The notes: generated from the letters alone by a model not told the origin. A DNA stretch of 64,000 nucleotides from Cohnella candidum (GCF_003713065.1 NZ_CP033433.1:2915001-2979000), one strand, 5' to 3'; positions 51,898 through 60,165 are shown, counted from the stretch's first letter. A program made the numbers and translations.

Positions 51898-53247
51898 ATG
51901 GAAGAATTTTTAAATCTAATGAAGGTCAGCATTATGGGGTCCATCCCTCAGCTGTTCGTTTATTTGCTATTCGTATTTTCCTTTTTGCAGCCGCAGCCGA
52001 AAAGATTGCTGCAGCGGCTTGCCCTCTTCGCGGTCATTCATTCGTTGTACACCGATAGTCTCCAGTTGGTGCTTCCGCTGCCCCTACATTTATTGAATTC
52101 CTATATTGGGCAAATCGTCCTATTCTGGTTGTTATTCAAAGACATCAGCGTGAAAAAGAAAATCATGCTTTTCATCTTCATTAACGCGTTTTTCATGCTC
52201 ATGGATCTAATCAGCGTCGCGATCGCGAATTACGCGCTGGGCATCTTAGACCGCGAAGCCATTTTGCACGGGATGTTTTTCAGATACTTGATTATCGTTT
52301 ACGGACAAATCCTGATCGTGCTCATCGCCTCCTTTTACATCCGGAACCGTTCAAATTTTAAAAGGTATTTTTCCTTGCTGTCCGAAGAGGGAAGCGGTAC
52401 TTTGAGCAAGACGGTCATTCTGATCGTCATTCAATTCATTCTCCTGAGCGCGCTTCAATTCGTGCACTTCGCCGGAGAAAAAAACAAGGAACTCACCAGC
52501 GTCATTATCCTTTTTTTAACCATCGCAGTTTCACTGACCGCTCTCGCCATGGTCATCCGCCTGATCGTCCGTTCACGAGAGCAAGCCGTCCGAATGACCC
52601 AGGATGTGTACGTCGAAGACATTCAACGCATGTTCGCCTCCATCCGGGGCCAGAGGCACGATTTCATCAACCATCTGCAGGTCATCCACTCCTTCGTGCA
52701 AATGGGAAAAACGGACGAGCTTAAACGGTACGTGACGGATCTTGTCCAAGAAACGCGGGAGATGAGCGAAATCGTCAATCACGCTTCGCCCGCCTTGGCC
52801 GCATTCGTCCAAGCGAAAACGACGGTCGCCGTCGCCCAGGGCATCGCTTTTTCCTTCGAGCTGCCTTCCGCGAACGCCAACGAGGAACGGCCCATCCGCG
52901 ATATCGACCTTGTCAAAATTCTAGGCAACCTGGTGGACAATGCGTTCGACGAGGTGTTGAAACTTCCTCCGGGAAGCCGTTTCGTGCACGCCTCCGTGCG
53001 ACGGGAAGAAGGAAGACTGCTGCTCGAAGTCTCGAATAGAGGGAGTGTCCTTAGCCGGGAAGCGAAAGAGAATCTGTTCAAAGCGGGTTACACGACCAAA
53101 ACGGACGGCAGCCATTCGGGACTCGGCCTCGCCATCGTCGAGGAGCGGACGAAGCATTACGGAGGCACGCTGGAGCTGCAGTCGGACGAGCAGTCGGGCA
53201 CCGTGTTTCGGATCTCCATCCCCGTCAAGGAAATGAAGGCCATTTGA
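51898..53247 (+). CDS. agrC: AgrC-like GHKL sensor histidine kinase
   Basis: A 449-residue receptor kinase. About six transmembrane helices (to about residue 225) form the peptide sensor. The SpoB-like helix RGQRHDFINHLQV holds the phosphoacceptor His (about 255), and the ATP-binding domain has ILGNLVDNAFDEVL, SNRG and SGLGLAIVEERTKHYGG. It should detect the AgrD-derived lactone. It is divergent from the rest of the agr-like genes. No receiver-containing AgrA is encoded nearby, so its phosphotransfer partner is unknown. Confidence 0.88.
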   Translation: MEEFLNLMKVSIMGSIPQLFVYLLFVFSFLQPQPKRLLQRLALFAVIHSLYTDSLQLVLPLPLHLLNSYIGQIVLFWLLFKDISVKKKIMLFIFINAFFMLMDLISVAIANYALGILDREAILHGMFFRYLIIVYGQILIVLIASFYIRNRSNFKRYFSLLSEEGSGTLSKTVILIVIQFILLSALQFVHFAGEKNKELTSVIILFLTIAVSLTALAMVIRLIVRSREQAVRMTQDVYVEDIQRMFASIRGQRHDFINHLQVIHSFVQMGKTDELKRYVTDLVQETREMSEIVNHASPALAAFVQAKTTVAVAQGIAFSFELPSANANEERPIRDIDLVKILGNLVDNAFDEVLKLPPGSRFVHASVRREEGRLLLEVSNRGSVLSREAKENLFKAGYTTKTDGSHSGLGLAIVEERTKHYGGTLELQSDEQSGTVFRISIPVKEMKAI

Positions 53248-53248
53248 A

Positions 53249-53297
53249 AAAGCAAACCCCCGTGATCCCGGTGTTGCCGGGAACGGGGGTTTGCTTA
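53249..53297. terminator. Bidirectional terminator between agrC-like and prkA genes
   Basis: A 14-bp outer stem AAGCAAACCCCCGT/ACGGGGGTTTGCTT encloses an inner stem CCCGG/CCGGG. Confidence 0.82.
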
Positions 53298-53305
53298 TGC
53301 ATGGA

Positions 53306-55201
53306 TTAACGGTTCAGCAAGCTGCCCACATAACGCAGCAACTCGTTCGCGCATACCGGGCAGTAGCCGTGCTCGTCGATCAGCCTCTTCGTCACCTCGT
53401 TGATGCGTTTCAGCTGGTTTTCGTCCGGCGTTTTCGTCGAGGTCGTGATTTTGACGATGTCCTTCAAGTCCGCGAACAGCTTCTTCTCGATTGCCTCGCG
53501 CAGCCGTTCGTGCGTATTGTAGTCGAATTTCCGCCCTTTGCGGGAGAATGCCGAAATCCGGATGAGAATCTCCTCGCGGAACGCCTTCTTGGCGTTTTCG
53601 GAAACGCCGATCTGCTCCTCGATTGAACGCATGAGCCTCTCGTCCGGGTCCATTTCCTCTCCCGTCAGCGGATCCTTCATTTTCGCCCAGTTGCAATAGG
53701 CCTCGATATTGTCGAGGTAATTCTCGAACAACGTGCGCGCGGATTCCTCGAACGAATACACGAATGCCTTCTGGATTTCTTTCTTGGCCAGGTTGTCGTA
53801 TTCCTTGCGGGCCACCGAAATGAAGTTGAGGTGTTTCTCCCGCTCTTCTTTGGTGATCGAAGGATGCTGGTCCAGGCCGTCCTTGAGCGCCCTCAAAACG
53901 TCGAGCGCGTTGATGCAGGGGAGGTCGTGCTTGATAAGCGCGCTGGAAATCCGGTTGATGACGTAACGCGGGTCGATGCCGGACATCCCTTCCTCGGCGT
54001 ATTCGTTCTGCATCTCCTTGAGGTCGGCTTCCTTGTAGCCTTCGACCTCTTCGCCGTCGTACATTCGCATTTTTTTGACCAGGTCCATGCCCTGTTTTTT
54101 CGATTCTTTCAGACGCGTCAAAATGGAGAAAATGGCGGCGGCCCTGAGCGCGTGCGGAGCGATGTGGACGTGACTCATGTCCGATTGGCCGATCAGCTTC
54201 GTGTAGATTTTCTCTTCCTGCGTGACCTTGAGGTTGTAGGGGACGGGCATCACGATCATGCGGGACTGCAGCGCCTCGTTTTTCTTGTTGGCGATGAACG
54301 CTTTATATTCGGACTCGTTGGTATGAGCGACGATCAGTTCATCAGCGCTGATGAGCGCGAACCGGCCCGCCTTGAAATTCCCTTCCTGCGTCAGCGACAG
54401 CAGGTTCCATAGGAACTTCTCGTCGCATTTGAGCATTTCTTGGAACTCCATGAGGCCGCGGTTCGCTTTGTTGAGTTCGCCGTCGAAACGGTAAGCGCGC
54501 GGATCGGACTCGGAGCCGAATTCCGTGATCGTGGAGAAATCGATGCTGCCCGTCAGGTCCGCGATATCCTGGGACTTCGGATCCGAAGGACTGAACGTCC
54601 CGATGCCGACCCGGCTTTCTTCGGAGATAAGCACCCGTTCCACCGGCACCCGTTCGATATCCCCTTCGAACTCCGTCCTCAGCCTCATTTGGCAGGATGG
54701 GCAGAGGTTCCCCTCGATCCGGACGCCGAGCTCCCGCTCCACGTCCGACCTCAATTCGCTCGGAATCAAATGGAGAGGCTCTTCGTGCATGGGGCAGCCC
54801 TTGATGGCGTAAACCGCCCCCTTATCCGTCCGGGAGAACTGTTCCAATCCTTTTTTCAGCAATGTGACGATCGTCGATTTTCCTCCGCTCACGGGGCCCA
54901 TCAGAAGCAGAATGCGCTTGCGCACATCGAGCCGCCTGGCCGCGGAATGAAAGTATTCTTCCACCAACCGTTCCATCGTCCGATCCAATCCGAAAATATC
55001 CCGGTCGAAAAATTTGTATTGTTTACTGCCGCCCGCTTCCTCCACTCCCTGCGACACGATCATTTCGTAAACACGGGCATGAGCCGTCATCGCCGGCGAC
55101 GGGTCGCGGCGAAGCAGATCGATGTAGTCCCGAAACGTCCCCGTCCAGGTCAGCTTCTCGCTCTCGGCACGGTACTCCGCGATCCGCTTGAAAATGTCCA
55201 T
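53306..55201 (-). CDS. prkA: PrkA family serine protein kinase/AAA+ protein
   Basis: A 631-residue protein linked to sporulation and stationary phase. The N-terminal AAA+ part has MGPVSGGKSTIVTLLK (Walker A) and a zinc-like CPSC segment (about 168). The C-terminal part carries the PrkA kinase-like domain (EEILIRISAFSRKGRKFDYN). Family members phosphorylate serine in vitro and act with SpoVR and YhbH. SpoVR is 9 kb away here; no YhbH is seen. GAGGAGG precedes the ATG. Confidence 0.93.
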   Translation of the reverse strand: MDIFKRIAEYRAESEKLTWTGTFRDYIDLLRRDPSPAMTAHARVYEMIVSQGVEEAGGSKQYKFFDRDIFGLDRTMERLVEEYFHSAARRLDVRKRILLLMGPVSGGKSTIVTLLKKGLEQFSRTDKGAVYAIKGCPMHEEPLHLIPSELRSDVERELGVRIEGNLCPSCQMRLRTEFEGDIERVPVERVLISEESRVGIGTFSPSDPKSQDIADLTGSIDFSTITEFGSESDPRAYRFDGELNKANRGLMEFQEMLKCDEKFLWNLLSLTQEGNFKAGRFALISADELIVAHTNESEYKAFIANKKNEALQSRMIVMPVPYNLKVTQEEKIYTKLIGQSDMSHVHIAPHALRAAAIFSILTRLKESKKQGMDLVKKMRMYDGEEVEGYKEADLKEMQNEYAEEGMSGIDPRYVINRISSALIKHDLPCINALDVLRALKDGLDQHPSITKEEREKHLNFISVARKEYDNLAKKEIQKAFVYSFEESARTLFENYLDNIEAYCNWAKMKDPLTGEEMDPDERLMRSIEEQIGVSENAKKAFREEILIRISAFSRKGRKFDYNTHERLREAIEKKLFADLKDIVKITTSTKTPDENQLKRINEVTKRLIDEHGYCPVCANELLRYVGSLLNR

Positions 55202-55296
55202 CCCGCTTCCTCCTCGCTCTCTGTCTCTAAAAAACGTATTACATACCTATGCGGGCGCGTAGATGAAGTTGCCCTTAAACCGCTTCGATCTCGTGT

Positions 55297-55302
55297 TATA
55301 AT
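55297..55302 (+). promoter_or_regulatory. -10 box of the DUF2161/Rieske unit
   Basis: TATAAT 31 bp before the GTG start; no strong -35 at 17 bp. Confidence 0.45.
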
Positions 55303-55333
55303 GTCTTCTATATGCCATAGAGGAGGACGCGAA

Positions 55334-56170
55334 GTGGCCGTTGCGCGAGAAACGGAGCTGTACCCTCCCGTCAAACGTTTTTTCGAGGCTCGGGGATACG
55401 CCGTCAAGGCCGAAATCCGGGGCTGCGACCTGGTCGCCGTCCGCCCTGACGAGGCGAACCCCTTGATCGTGGAGATGAAAAAAATATTTACGCTTCCGCT
55501 GCTGCTGCAGGGCGTCGACCGCCAGAAAACGGGCGCATCCGTCTGGCTCGCCGTCGAGCGAAACCGCACGAAAAAGGGAGCCCACAACCAGCGTTACCAC
55601 GAGTTGACCGAGCTGTGCCGCCGTTTGCGGCTCGGCTTCCTGACGGTCACCTTCTATAAAACGAAAGACCCTGTCATCGACGTCTGGTGCGAGCCCGGTC
55701 CGGCGCCGGCAGCTTCGGCGGCTTTGGCCGTCGCCGCCGAGACGGCCGCCGCTTACGGCGCCGATCGCGCCCCGGCCGCGGGTCGTTCCCGGTCGCGCAA
55801 GGCAGCCCGGCTTCTCCAGGAGTTCGAAGCCCGCAGCGGCGACTACAACGTCGGCGGCAGCACGGGCAGAAAGCTCGTCACGGCCTATCGGGAGCGATCG
55901 CTGCAATGCGCGCTGGCGCTTTGCTGCCACGGGCCTTCGTCTCCGAAAAACGTCCGGGAATGGACGGGCAATCCGAAAGCGGGGGCAATGCTGCGGGACA
56001 ACGTATACGGCTGGTTTTCCCGCGTGGGCAAAGGCGTCTACCGTCTGATGCCCGCCGGTGAACTTGCGCTCAGGGAGTACGGCGAAGTCACCTCCGTATG
56101 GGCCTCTCGATTCCCATGGGCTGCAAATTGGGCAACAGCCGACAGAAAGGAGCCGACGCCGCATGTCTGA
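55334..56170 (+). CDS. DUF2161 family protein, putative PD-(D/E)XK phosphodiesterase
   Basis: The start is GTG, 7 nt after AGGAGG, giving 278 residues; the upstream open frame lies antisense to prkA. The N-terminal half has a nuclease-like core: ETELYPPVKRFFEARGYAVK, IRGCDLVAVRP (Asp) and PLIVEMKKIF (E-x-K), the PD-(D/E)XK arrangement described for DUF2161. An Ala-rich linker (about 130-160) precedes a C-terminal region with NVREWTGNPKAGAMLRDNVYG and VGKGVYRLMPAGELAL, which looks winged-helix-like. Substrate unknown. Its stop overlaps the Rieske gene by 8 bp. Confidence 0.83.
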   Translation: MAVARETELYPPVKRFFEARGYAVKAEIRGCDLVAVRPDEANPLIVEMKKIFTLPLLLQGVDRQKTGASVWLAVERNRTKKGAHNQRYHELTELCRRLRLGFLTVTFYKTKDPVIDVWCEPGPAPAASAALAVAAETAAAYGADRAPAAGRSRSRKAARLLQEFEARSGDYNVGGSTGRKLVTAYRERSLQCALALCCHGPSSPKNVREWTGNPKAGAMLRDNVYGWFSRVGKGVYRLMPAGELALREYGEVTSVWASRFPWAANWATADRKEPTPHV

Positions 56171-56483
56171 CATCCCCCCGGGATCGATCGACCTCGGTCT
56201 ACCCGAGGATTACGCCCCATTCCCCGCCTCCGTCACCTTGGACGGGGCCCCTTATTGGCTCGTCCGCCGGGAAGAAGGGGATTACCGCTTGTTCTCGGCC
56301 CTTTGTCCCCACGCGGGCGGCGACGTTCTCGTGCACGGGAACCTCTTCTTCTGTCCGCTTCATTTTTGGACGTTCGACCAAGCCGAAGGCCGCTGCCAAA
56401 ACGTCCATGGGGAACGCCTGATGGAGCGGACGATCGAGCAAGACGCCGACGGCCGTCTCTATGCGGTCGGAGAAAGTTTCTAG
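56163..56483 (+). CDS. Small Rieske [2Fe-2S] protein
   Basis: A 106-residue soluble ferredoxin. The cluster ligands are in CPHAGG (C-x-H) and CPLHFWTFD (C-x2-H), 15-16 residues apart. No oxygenase or cytochrome domain is attached, so it resembles the small Rieske ferredoxins of nitrite-reductase or dioxygenase systems. Start ATG 56163, 11 nt after AAAGGAG, overlapping the DUF2161 gene. The redox partner is not in the window. Confidence 0.88.
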   Translation: MSDIPPGSIDLGLPEDYAPFPASVTLDGAPYWLVRREEGDYRLFSALCPHAGGDVLVHGNLFFCPLHFWTFDQAEGRCQNVHGERLMERTIEQDADGRLYAVGESF

Positions 56484-56496
56484 CCCCCGCGTCCCG

Positions 56497-57627
56497 TCAG
56501 GAACCGTAATCGGACGAGCGGCCGAGAAAATCGCCCATGGCGTTTAGCAAGCGGGACACGCCGGCTTTCATTTCCCGTTCGTCGCTGAACGCGAACGTGA
56601 CGCGCATCGCGTTCCGCTCCGGCCGCTCCGCGAAGAAAGGCGCTCCCGGCTGGAACATGAGGCCTTTGATCCACGCCCCCCTGAGCAGAACTTCCCCGTC
56701 CAAACCTTCGGGCAGCCGAAGCCATATATGAATGCCGCCGGAAGGATCCTTCCAACGGAGTCCCGACCGAGGATGCTGCCGCAATAATTGCGTAAACCGC
56801 CGCATCCTTTCCCCGCACTGCACCCGGAGCATATCGACCAACGGCTCCAGCGGCTGGTCGCGGATTAGTCCGCACAGCGCGTTCCGCTCTAGCGGCGTTA
56901 TGCCGGGCTCCGCCAGATTCGCATCCCGGGTTTCCGGCGGGAACCATCTTCCGAGCTCCTCACGCTTTCCCGCTGCCCAGCCGAAACGCAGCTCCGCCAC
57001 CAGCCCGGGCGGCAGCTGCCCGATCGAAAGCACGCCGTCCGGTACCGATTCCCCTGCCGCTTCATCCTCGTACGCCAGCATCTCCTGGCGATCGTCCCGA
57101 AGAAACAAAACACCGGTTTCCCTGCAAATTTCGGTCACTTCACGGACGCGTTCCTCTGCCCACGCGGCCCCTTCCGGATCGCTGCAGGCGGGAGCCGCGT
57201 ACAGAAGCCTCGGACGGAACTGCGTGATCGCCGCGCGCAAAGCCGAGGGTTCGGGTCCCCGCCCGTCTCCCTCCACCGCTTGCGTCCGAATGCCCGATTT
57301 CCGGAAAACCTGCAGCGCCGACCGGGAGGTCACCCGCTCGACGAGTACGATATCCCCGGGATTCAGGGATTTCGCGGCCAAACGGACGAGCAGGGCGTCG
57401 GCGCCGGATGCCAGCCGGAGCCGATCCGCATGACCTTCTGTCTTGGCTTTCAGCAGTCCCAGCGCAAGCACGGATTTGAGTTCGCCGCGCGAAACCTCGC
57501 CGTCCGCGTCGTTTTTTCCGTCCCGGTGCGCTCGTTCCGCGGCGGCCGCCAGCCGTTCTTCCCAATCCGATGCCGATACGAGTCCTTCTTTCGGCCATCC
57601 GCCCATCCAATTGATGATTTTGTTCAT
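56497..57627 (-). CDS. Aminotransferase-fold protein lacking the PLP lysine
   Basis: A 376-residue fold-type I PLP-enzyme homologue, related to MocR/class I aminotransferases without the GntR domain. Start ATG 57627 after GGGAGGGG. Where active enzymes have S-F-S-K before PGLRxGW, this protein reads SIGQLPPGLVAELRFGW, with Gln in place of the Schiff-base Lys. The pyridine-ring and phosphate motifs are also altered: SDPEG for QNPTG and RDDRQE for EDDPY. The C-terminal Arg (AMRVTFAF) is kept. It is probably catalytically dead or has a changed role. Confidence 0.8.
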   Translation of the reverse strand: MNKIINWMGGWPKEGLVSASDWEERLAAAAERAHRDGKNDADGEVSRGELKSVLALGLLKAKTEGHADRLRLASGADALLVRLAAKSLNPGDIVLVERVTSRSALQVFRKSGIRTQAVEGDGRGPEPSALRAAITQFRPRLLYAAPACSDPEGAAWAEERVREVTEICRETGVLFLRDDRQEMLAYEDEAAGESVPDGVLSIGQLPPGLVAELRFGWAAGKREELGRWFPPETRDANLAEPGITPLERNALCGLIRDQPLEPLVDMLRVQCGERMRRFTQLLRQHPRSGLRWKDPSGGIHIWLRLPEGLDGEVLLRGAWIKGLMFQPGAPFFAERPERNAMRVTFAFSDEREMKAGVSRLLNAMGDFLGRSSDYGS

Positions 57628-57720
57628 GGCGCCCCTCCCGTCTGGCACTCGCCTGCTTCCATTGTATGCGGGGGCGGTTTGTTCACAACTTTTTGCGTTT
57701 TCTTTTTGGTGCGGCTTGGG

Positions 57721-57726
57721 TATAAT
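57721..57726 (+). promoter_or_regulatory. -10 box of the small membrane protein gene
   Basis: TATAAT 28 bp before the ATG. The upstream region is T-rich without a clear -35. Confidence 0.5.
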
Positions 57727-57753
57727 AAAGAAAGTTAACCGGAGGTGTGGGAG

Positions 57754-57900
57754 ATGTTTCTTGCAGAAGAGGCGGTAGCTCGGTCGATTCAGTTTCTAGG
57801 CATGTCCGGGAAATTCTGGATCCTTATGATCGTAATGGCTTTGTTCATCACCGCGATTTGGACTGCGTCTTATAACGACGACAAAACCAAAGGGCTGTAA
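57754..57900 (+). CDS. 48-residue single-pass membrane protein
   Basis: The peptide begins MFLAEEAVARSIQFLGMSG and has one hydrophobic helix (FWILMIVMALFITAIW, about 22-37) followed by a polar tail SYNDDKTKGL. A GGAGG lies 8 nt upstream, a TATAAT precedes it and a strong terminator follows, so it is very likely expressed. I do not recognise the family. The one-pass layout with a charged C-terminus suits a small regulatory or complex-stabilising membrane protein. Confidence 0.75.
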   Translation: MFLAEEAVARSIQFLGMSGKFWILMIVMALFITAIWTASYNDDKTKGL

Positions 57901-57905
57901 TCCCC

Positions 57906-57946
57906 GAATGCCGGGCCGTCGACTTCCTCGACGCCCGGCATTTTTC
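57906..57946 (+). terminator. Terminator of the 48-residue protein gene
   Basis: AATGCCGGGC and GTCGA pair with TCGAC and GCCCGGCATT, followed by a T run. Confidence 0.88.
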
Positions 57947-57969
57947 ATTCCCCGAAGATATCGGGACCC

Positions 57970-58020
57970 ATGAAAAAAATCGCCCGGCATTCCGCTTGTG
58001 CGGCCATGCGGGCGATTTTC
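57970..58020 (-). terminator. Terminator of the AbrB-like gene
   Basis: The outer stem AAATCGCCCG/CGGGCGATTT with an inner CCGC/GCGG stem is followed by a T run on the minus strand, 30 bp after the stop. Confidence 0.8.
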
Positions 58021-58050
58021 GTCGTTTCCCGGCAACGGGACGTGGATTCC

Positions 58051-58293
58051 TTAAAGTCCTTGCATTTCCTTCAGGCAGGACGCGCATACATAGCGCTCCT
58101 TGAATTCTCCGACGCCTTCCATCGAGGTGCAGAATACGCAGCGGGGCCGATATCTTTCCAGTATGATATGGTCGCCTTGGACCAAAATTTCTACGGGATC
58201 CCCTTCGTTCATCTGATAACGTTTACGCAGCGATTTGGGCAATACGATGCGACCCAATTGGTCTACTTTCCGAACGACGCCTGCAGGTTTCAA
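58051..58293 (-). CDS. AbrB/SpoVT-type transcriptional regulator with C-terminal Cys pairs
   Basis: An 80-residue swapped-hairpin DNA-binding protein starting at TTG (MKPAGVVRKVDQLGRIVLPK) 9 nt after GGAGG. The N-terminal 50 residues match AbrB/Abh. The C-terminal part differs: two CxxC pairs (CVFC and CASC) suggest a zinc ribbon, which AbrB and Abh lack. Upstream, at 58419-58447, lie two perfect inverted Spo0A boxes, the arrangement expected for a transition-state regulator repressed by Spo0A~P. Confidence 0.85.
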   Translation of the reverse strand: MKPAGVVRKVDQLGRIVLPKSLRKRYQMNEGDPVEILVQGDHIILERYRPRCVFCTSMEGVGEFKERYVCASCLKEMQGL

Positions 58294-58418
58294 AATTCCG
58301 TTCCTCCCATTCGCGGCTTATCTAGCTAGTTAGCTGAACCCTGTTAGCCACTCTATACGGTTCGATGCCGGGAGGCGTAATCCTTCACTTTTGCCGTTTT
58401 GCTTAGTATCGTGCAAAT

Positions 58419-58447
58419 TTCGACAAATTGAGTTCGATTTTGTCGAA
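58419..58447 (-). promoter_or_regulatory. Two inverted Spo0A boxes upstream of the AbrB-like gene
   Basis: TTCGACAAA (58419-58427) and TTTGTCGAA (58439-58447) each match the Spo0A consensus TTTGTCGAA perfectly on opposite strands, separated by 11 bp. A weak minus-strand promoter lies alongside (GATACT near 58405). Confidence 0.75.
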
Positions 58448-58474
58448 TCTACAAAATTAGATGGATTTCCCAAA

Positions 58475-58966
58475 TCATTCGTGGAGCGGAGCTCCGGAAC
58501 CGACATCCAATTCGGGAAATCCGTTCTGCTTGAGCGCCTCGTACACGACGATTGCCGCCGTGTTCGCCAAGTTCAGGGAACGGACCTTGTCCGTCATCGG
58601 CAGACGCATGCACGTCTCCGGATGCCGGTCGAGCATCTCCTGGGGAAGGCCTTTCGTTTCTTTTCCGAACACGAACAAATCGCCGTCACGGAACGCGAAA
58701 TCCGAATAACGCTTGGTCGCGCGCGTGCTGGTGAAAAAGAAGCGCCCCTCGGGGAACGCGGCCTCCACTTCCTCGAACGAATCGTAATACGTGATGTTCA
58801 CGGCGTACCAATAATCCAGACCCGCCCGCTTCAGCACCCGGTCGTCGGTCGAAAAACCCAGCGGCCGCACGAGATGGAGATGGGTGCCGGTGGCGGCGCA
58901 GGTACGCGCGATATTGCCCGTATTCGCCGGAATTTCCGGATTCACGAGCACGATGTGGAACGGCAT
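58475..58966 (-). CDS. trmL: tRNA (cytidine/uridine-34 2'-O)-methyltransferase TrmL
   Basis: A 163-residue SPOUT methyltransferase that modifies the wobble ribose of tRNA-Leu. Start ATG 58966 follows AAGGAGG. Motifs: NPEIPANTGNIARTCAATG (motif 1), FGKETKGLP (motif 2) and RSLNLANTAAIVVYEAL (motif 3), together forming the trefoil-knot SAM site. Length and motifs match TrmL (CspR) of Bacilli. It lies between the AbrB-like gene and serC. Confidence 0.93.
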   Translation of the reverse strand: MPFHIVLVNPEIPANTGNIARTCAATGTHLHLVRPLGFSTDDRVLKRAGLDYWYAVNITYYDSFEEVEAAFPEGRFFFTSTRATKRYSDFAFRDGDLFVFGKETKGLPQEMLDRHPETCMRLPMTDKVRSLNLANTAAIVVYEALKQNGFPELDVGSGAPLHE

Positions 58967-59002
58967 GGTCATCCTCCTTACGCTTGTGTTCATGCAAACG
59001 GC

Positions 59003-59030
59003 AAAACGGCGGCCGCTTGGGCCGCCGTGA
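59003..59030 (-). terminator. Terminator of serC
   Basis: An ACGGCGGC/GCCGCCGT stem followed by TTTTG on the minus strand, 16 bp after the serC stop. Confidence 0.75.
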
Positions 59031-59045
59031 CTGTCAAACCCTCGA

Positions 59046-60134
59046 TTAACCGTTGCGCTGCTTGAAATCCTTCATGAACGAAACGAGCGCTTTGACGCTT
59101 TCGAGCGGGACGGCGTTGTAAATCGAAGCCCGCAGGCCGCCGACGTCGCGGTGGCCCTTCAAACCGACGAAGCCCGCCGCCTCCGATTCCTTCACGAAAC
59201 GTTTCTCCAGCTCTTCGTTCTCCATCCGGAACGTGACGTTCATGATCGAACGGCTGTCCGCCAGCGCCGCGCCCCGGTAGAAACCGCCGCTGCCGTCGAT
59301 CGCGTCGTACAGCAGACCGGCCTTTTCCTTGTTGATGCGCTCAATCGCTTCGGCCCCGCCTTGTTCCTGGAGCCACTTGAGCACCAAGTTGACCATGTAG
59401 ATCGCGAAGGTCGGCGGCGTATTGTACAGCGAATCGCTTTTCGAGTGCGTCGCGTACTGCAGCATCGTCGGAACGGCTCCTGCGGGAGGCGCGATCAGAT
59501 CTTCCCTCATGATCACGATCGTGACGCCCGAAGGACCGAGGTTCTTCTGCGCGCCGGCATAGATCAGGCCAAATTGGGAAACGTTCAAAGGACGGCACAA
59601 AATGTCGCTGGACATATCCCCTACGAGCGTAACCGATCCGGTATCCGGGTATTCCTGCCATTGCGTCCCGCCGATCGTTTCGTTGCTCGTCAGATGGAGG
59701 TAGGCCGCATCTTCCGGCACCTTCAGCTCGCTGAGGGAAGGAATCCGCATGAAGCTATCCGCCTCGGTGGAAGCGGCGATCGCGATCTCTCCGAACATTT
59801 TCGCTTCCTTGATCGCTTTTCCGGCCCATGCGCCCGTATGGACGTAAGCGGCTTTACGGCCGGGAGACAGCAGGTTCATCGGCACCATGGCGAACTGCGT
59901 GCTGGCTCCGCCTTGCAAGAACAGAACCTTGTAGCCGTCCGGAATGGACAACAGCTCGCGGAGCAGCTTCTCGGTCTCGAAATGGACGCCTTCGTAGGAT
60001 TTCCCGCGGTGCGACATCTCCATGAGAGACATGCCCGTCCCCTCGAATTCGACGAATTGCTCCTGCGCCCGCTTCAGCACTTCCAGCGGCAGCGCGGCCG
60101 GCCCGGCGTTGAAATTGTAGGCTCTGCTCTCCAT
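59046..60134 (-). CDS. serC: Phosphoserine aminotransferase
   Basis: A 362-residue PLP enzyme of serine biosynthesis that converts 3-phosphohydroxypyruvate to phosphoserine. Start ATG 60134 (MESRAYNFNAGPAALPLEVL) after AAGGGTG. The PLP lysine is in AGAQKNLGPSG, with further motifs QGGASTQFAMVP and NVTFRMENEELEKRF. Full length for the family. It stands alone, with no serA/serB beside it, and is divergent from thpR. A 16-bp palindrome lies in the promoter region. Confidence 0.95.
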   Translation of the reverse strand: MESRAYNFNAGPAALPLEVLKRAQEQFVEFEGTGMSLMEMSHRGKSYEGVHFETEKLLRELLSIPDGYKVLFLQGGASTQFAMVPMNLLSPGRKAAYVHTGAWAGKAIKEAKMFGEIAIAASTEADSFMRIPSLSELKVPEDAAYLHLTSNETIGGTQWQEYPDTGSVTLVGDMSSDILCRPLNVSQFGLIYAGAQKNLGPSGVTIVIMREDLIAPPAGAVPTMLQYATHSKSDSLYNTPPTFAIYMVNLVLKWLQEQGGAEAIERINKEKAGLLYDAIDGSGGFYRGAALADSRSIMNVTFRMENEELEKRFVKESEAAGFVGLKGHRDVGGLRASIYNAVPLESVKALVSFMKDFKQRNG

Positions 60135-60165
60135 GACATTCACACCCTTCGATTCGTTTAAAATC

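Noticed and set aside
54440-55333. Long 5' extension of the DUF2161 reading frame
   Set aside because: It lies entirely opposite prkA; the GTG at 55334 has a perfect AGGAGG and the family length.
58411-58447. Possible diverged copy of the 4.7-5.8 kb repeat family (GTGCAAATTTCG, TTCGATTTTG)
   Set aside because: The resemblance is explained by the two inverted Spo0A boxes, and the rest of the repeat is absent.
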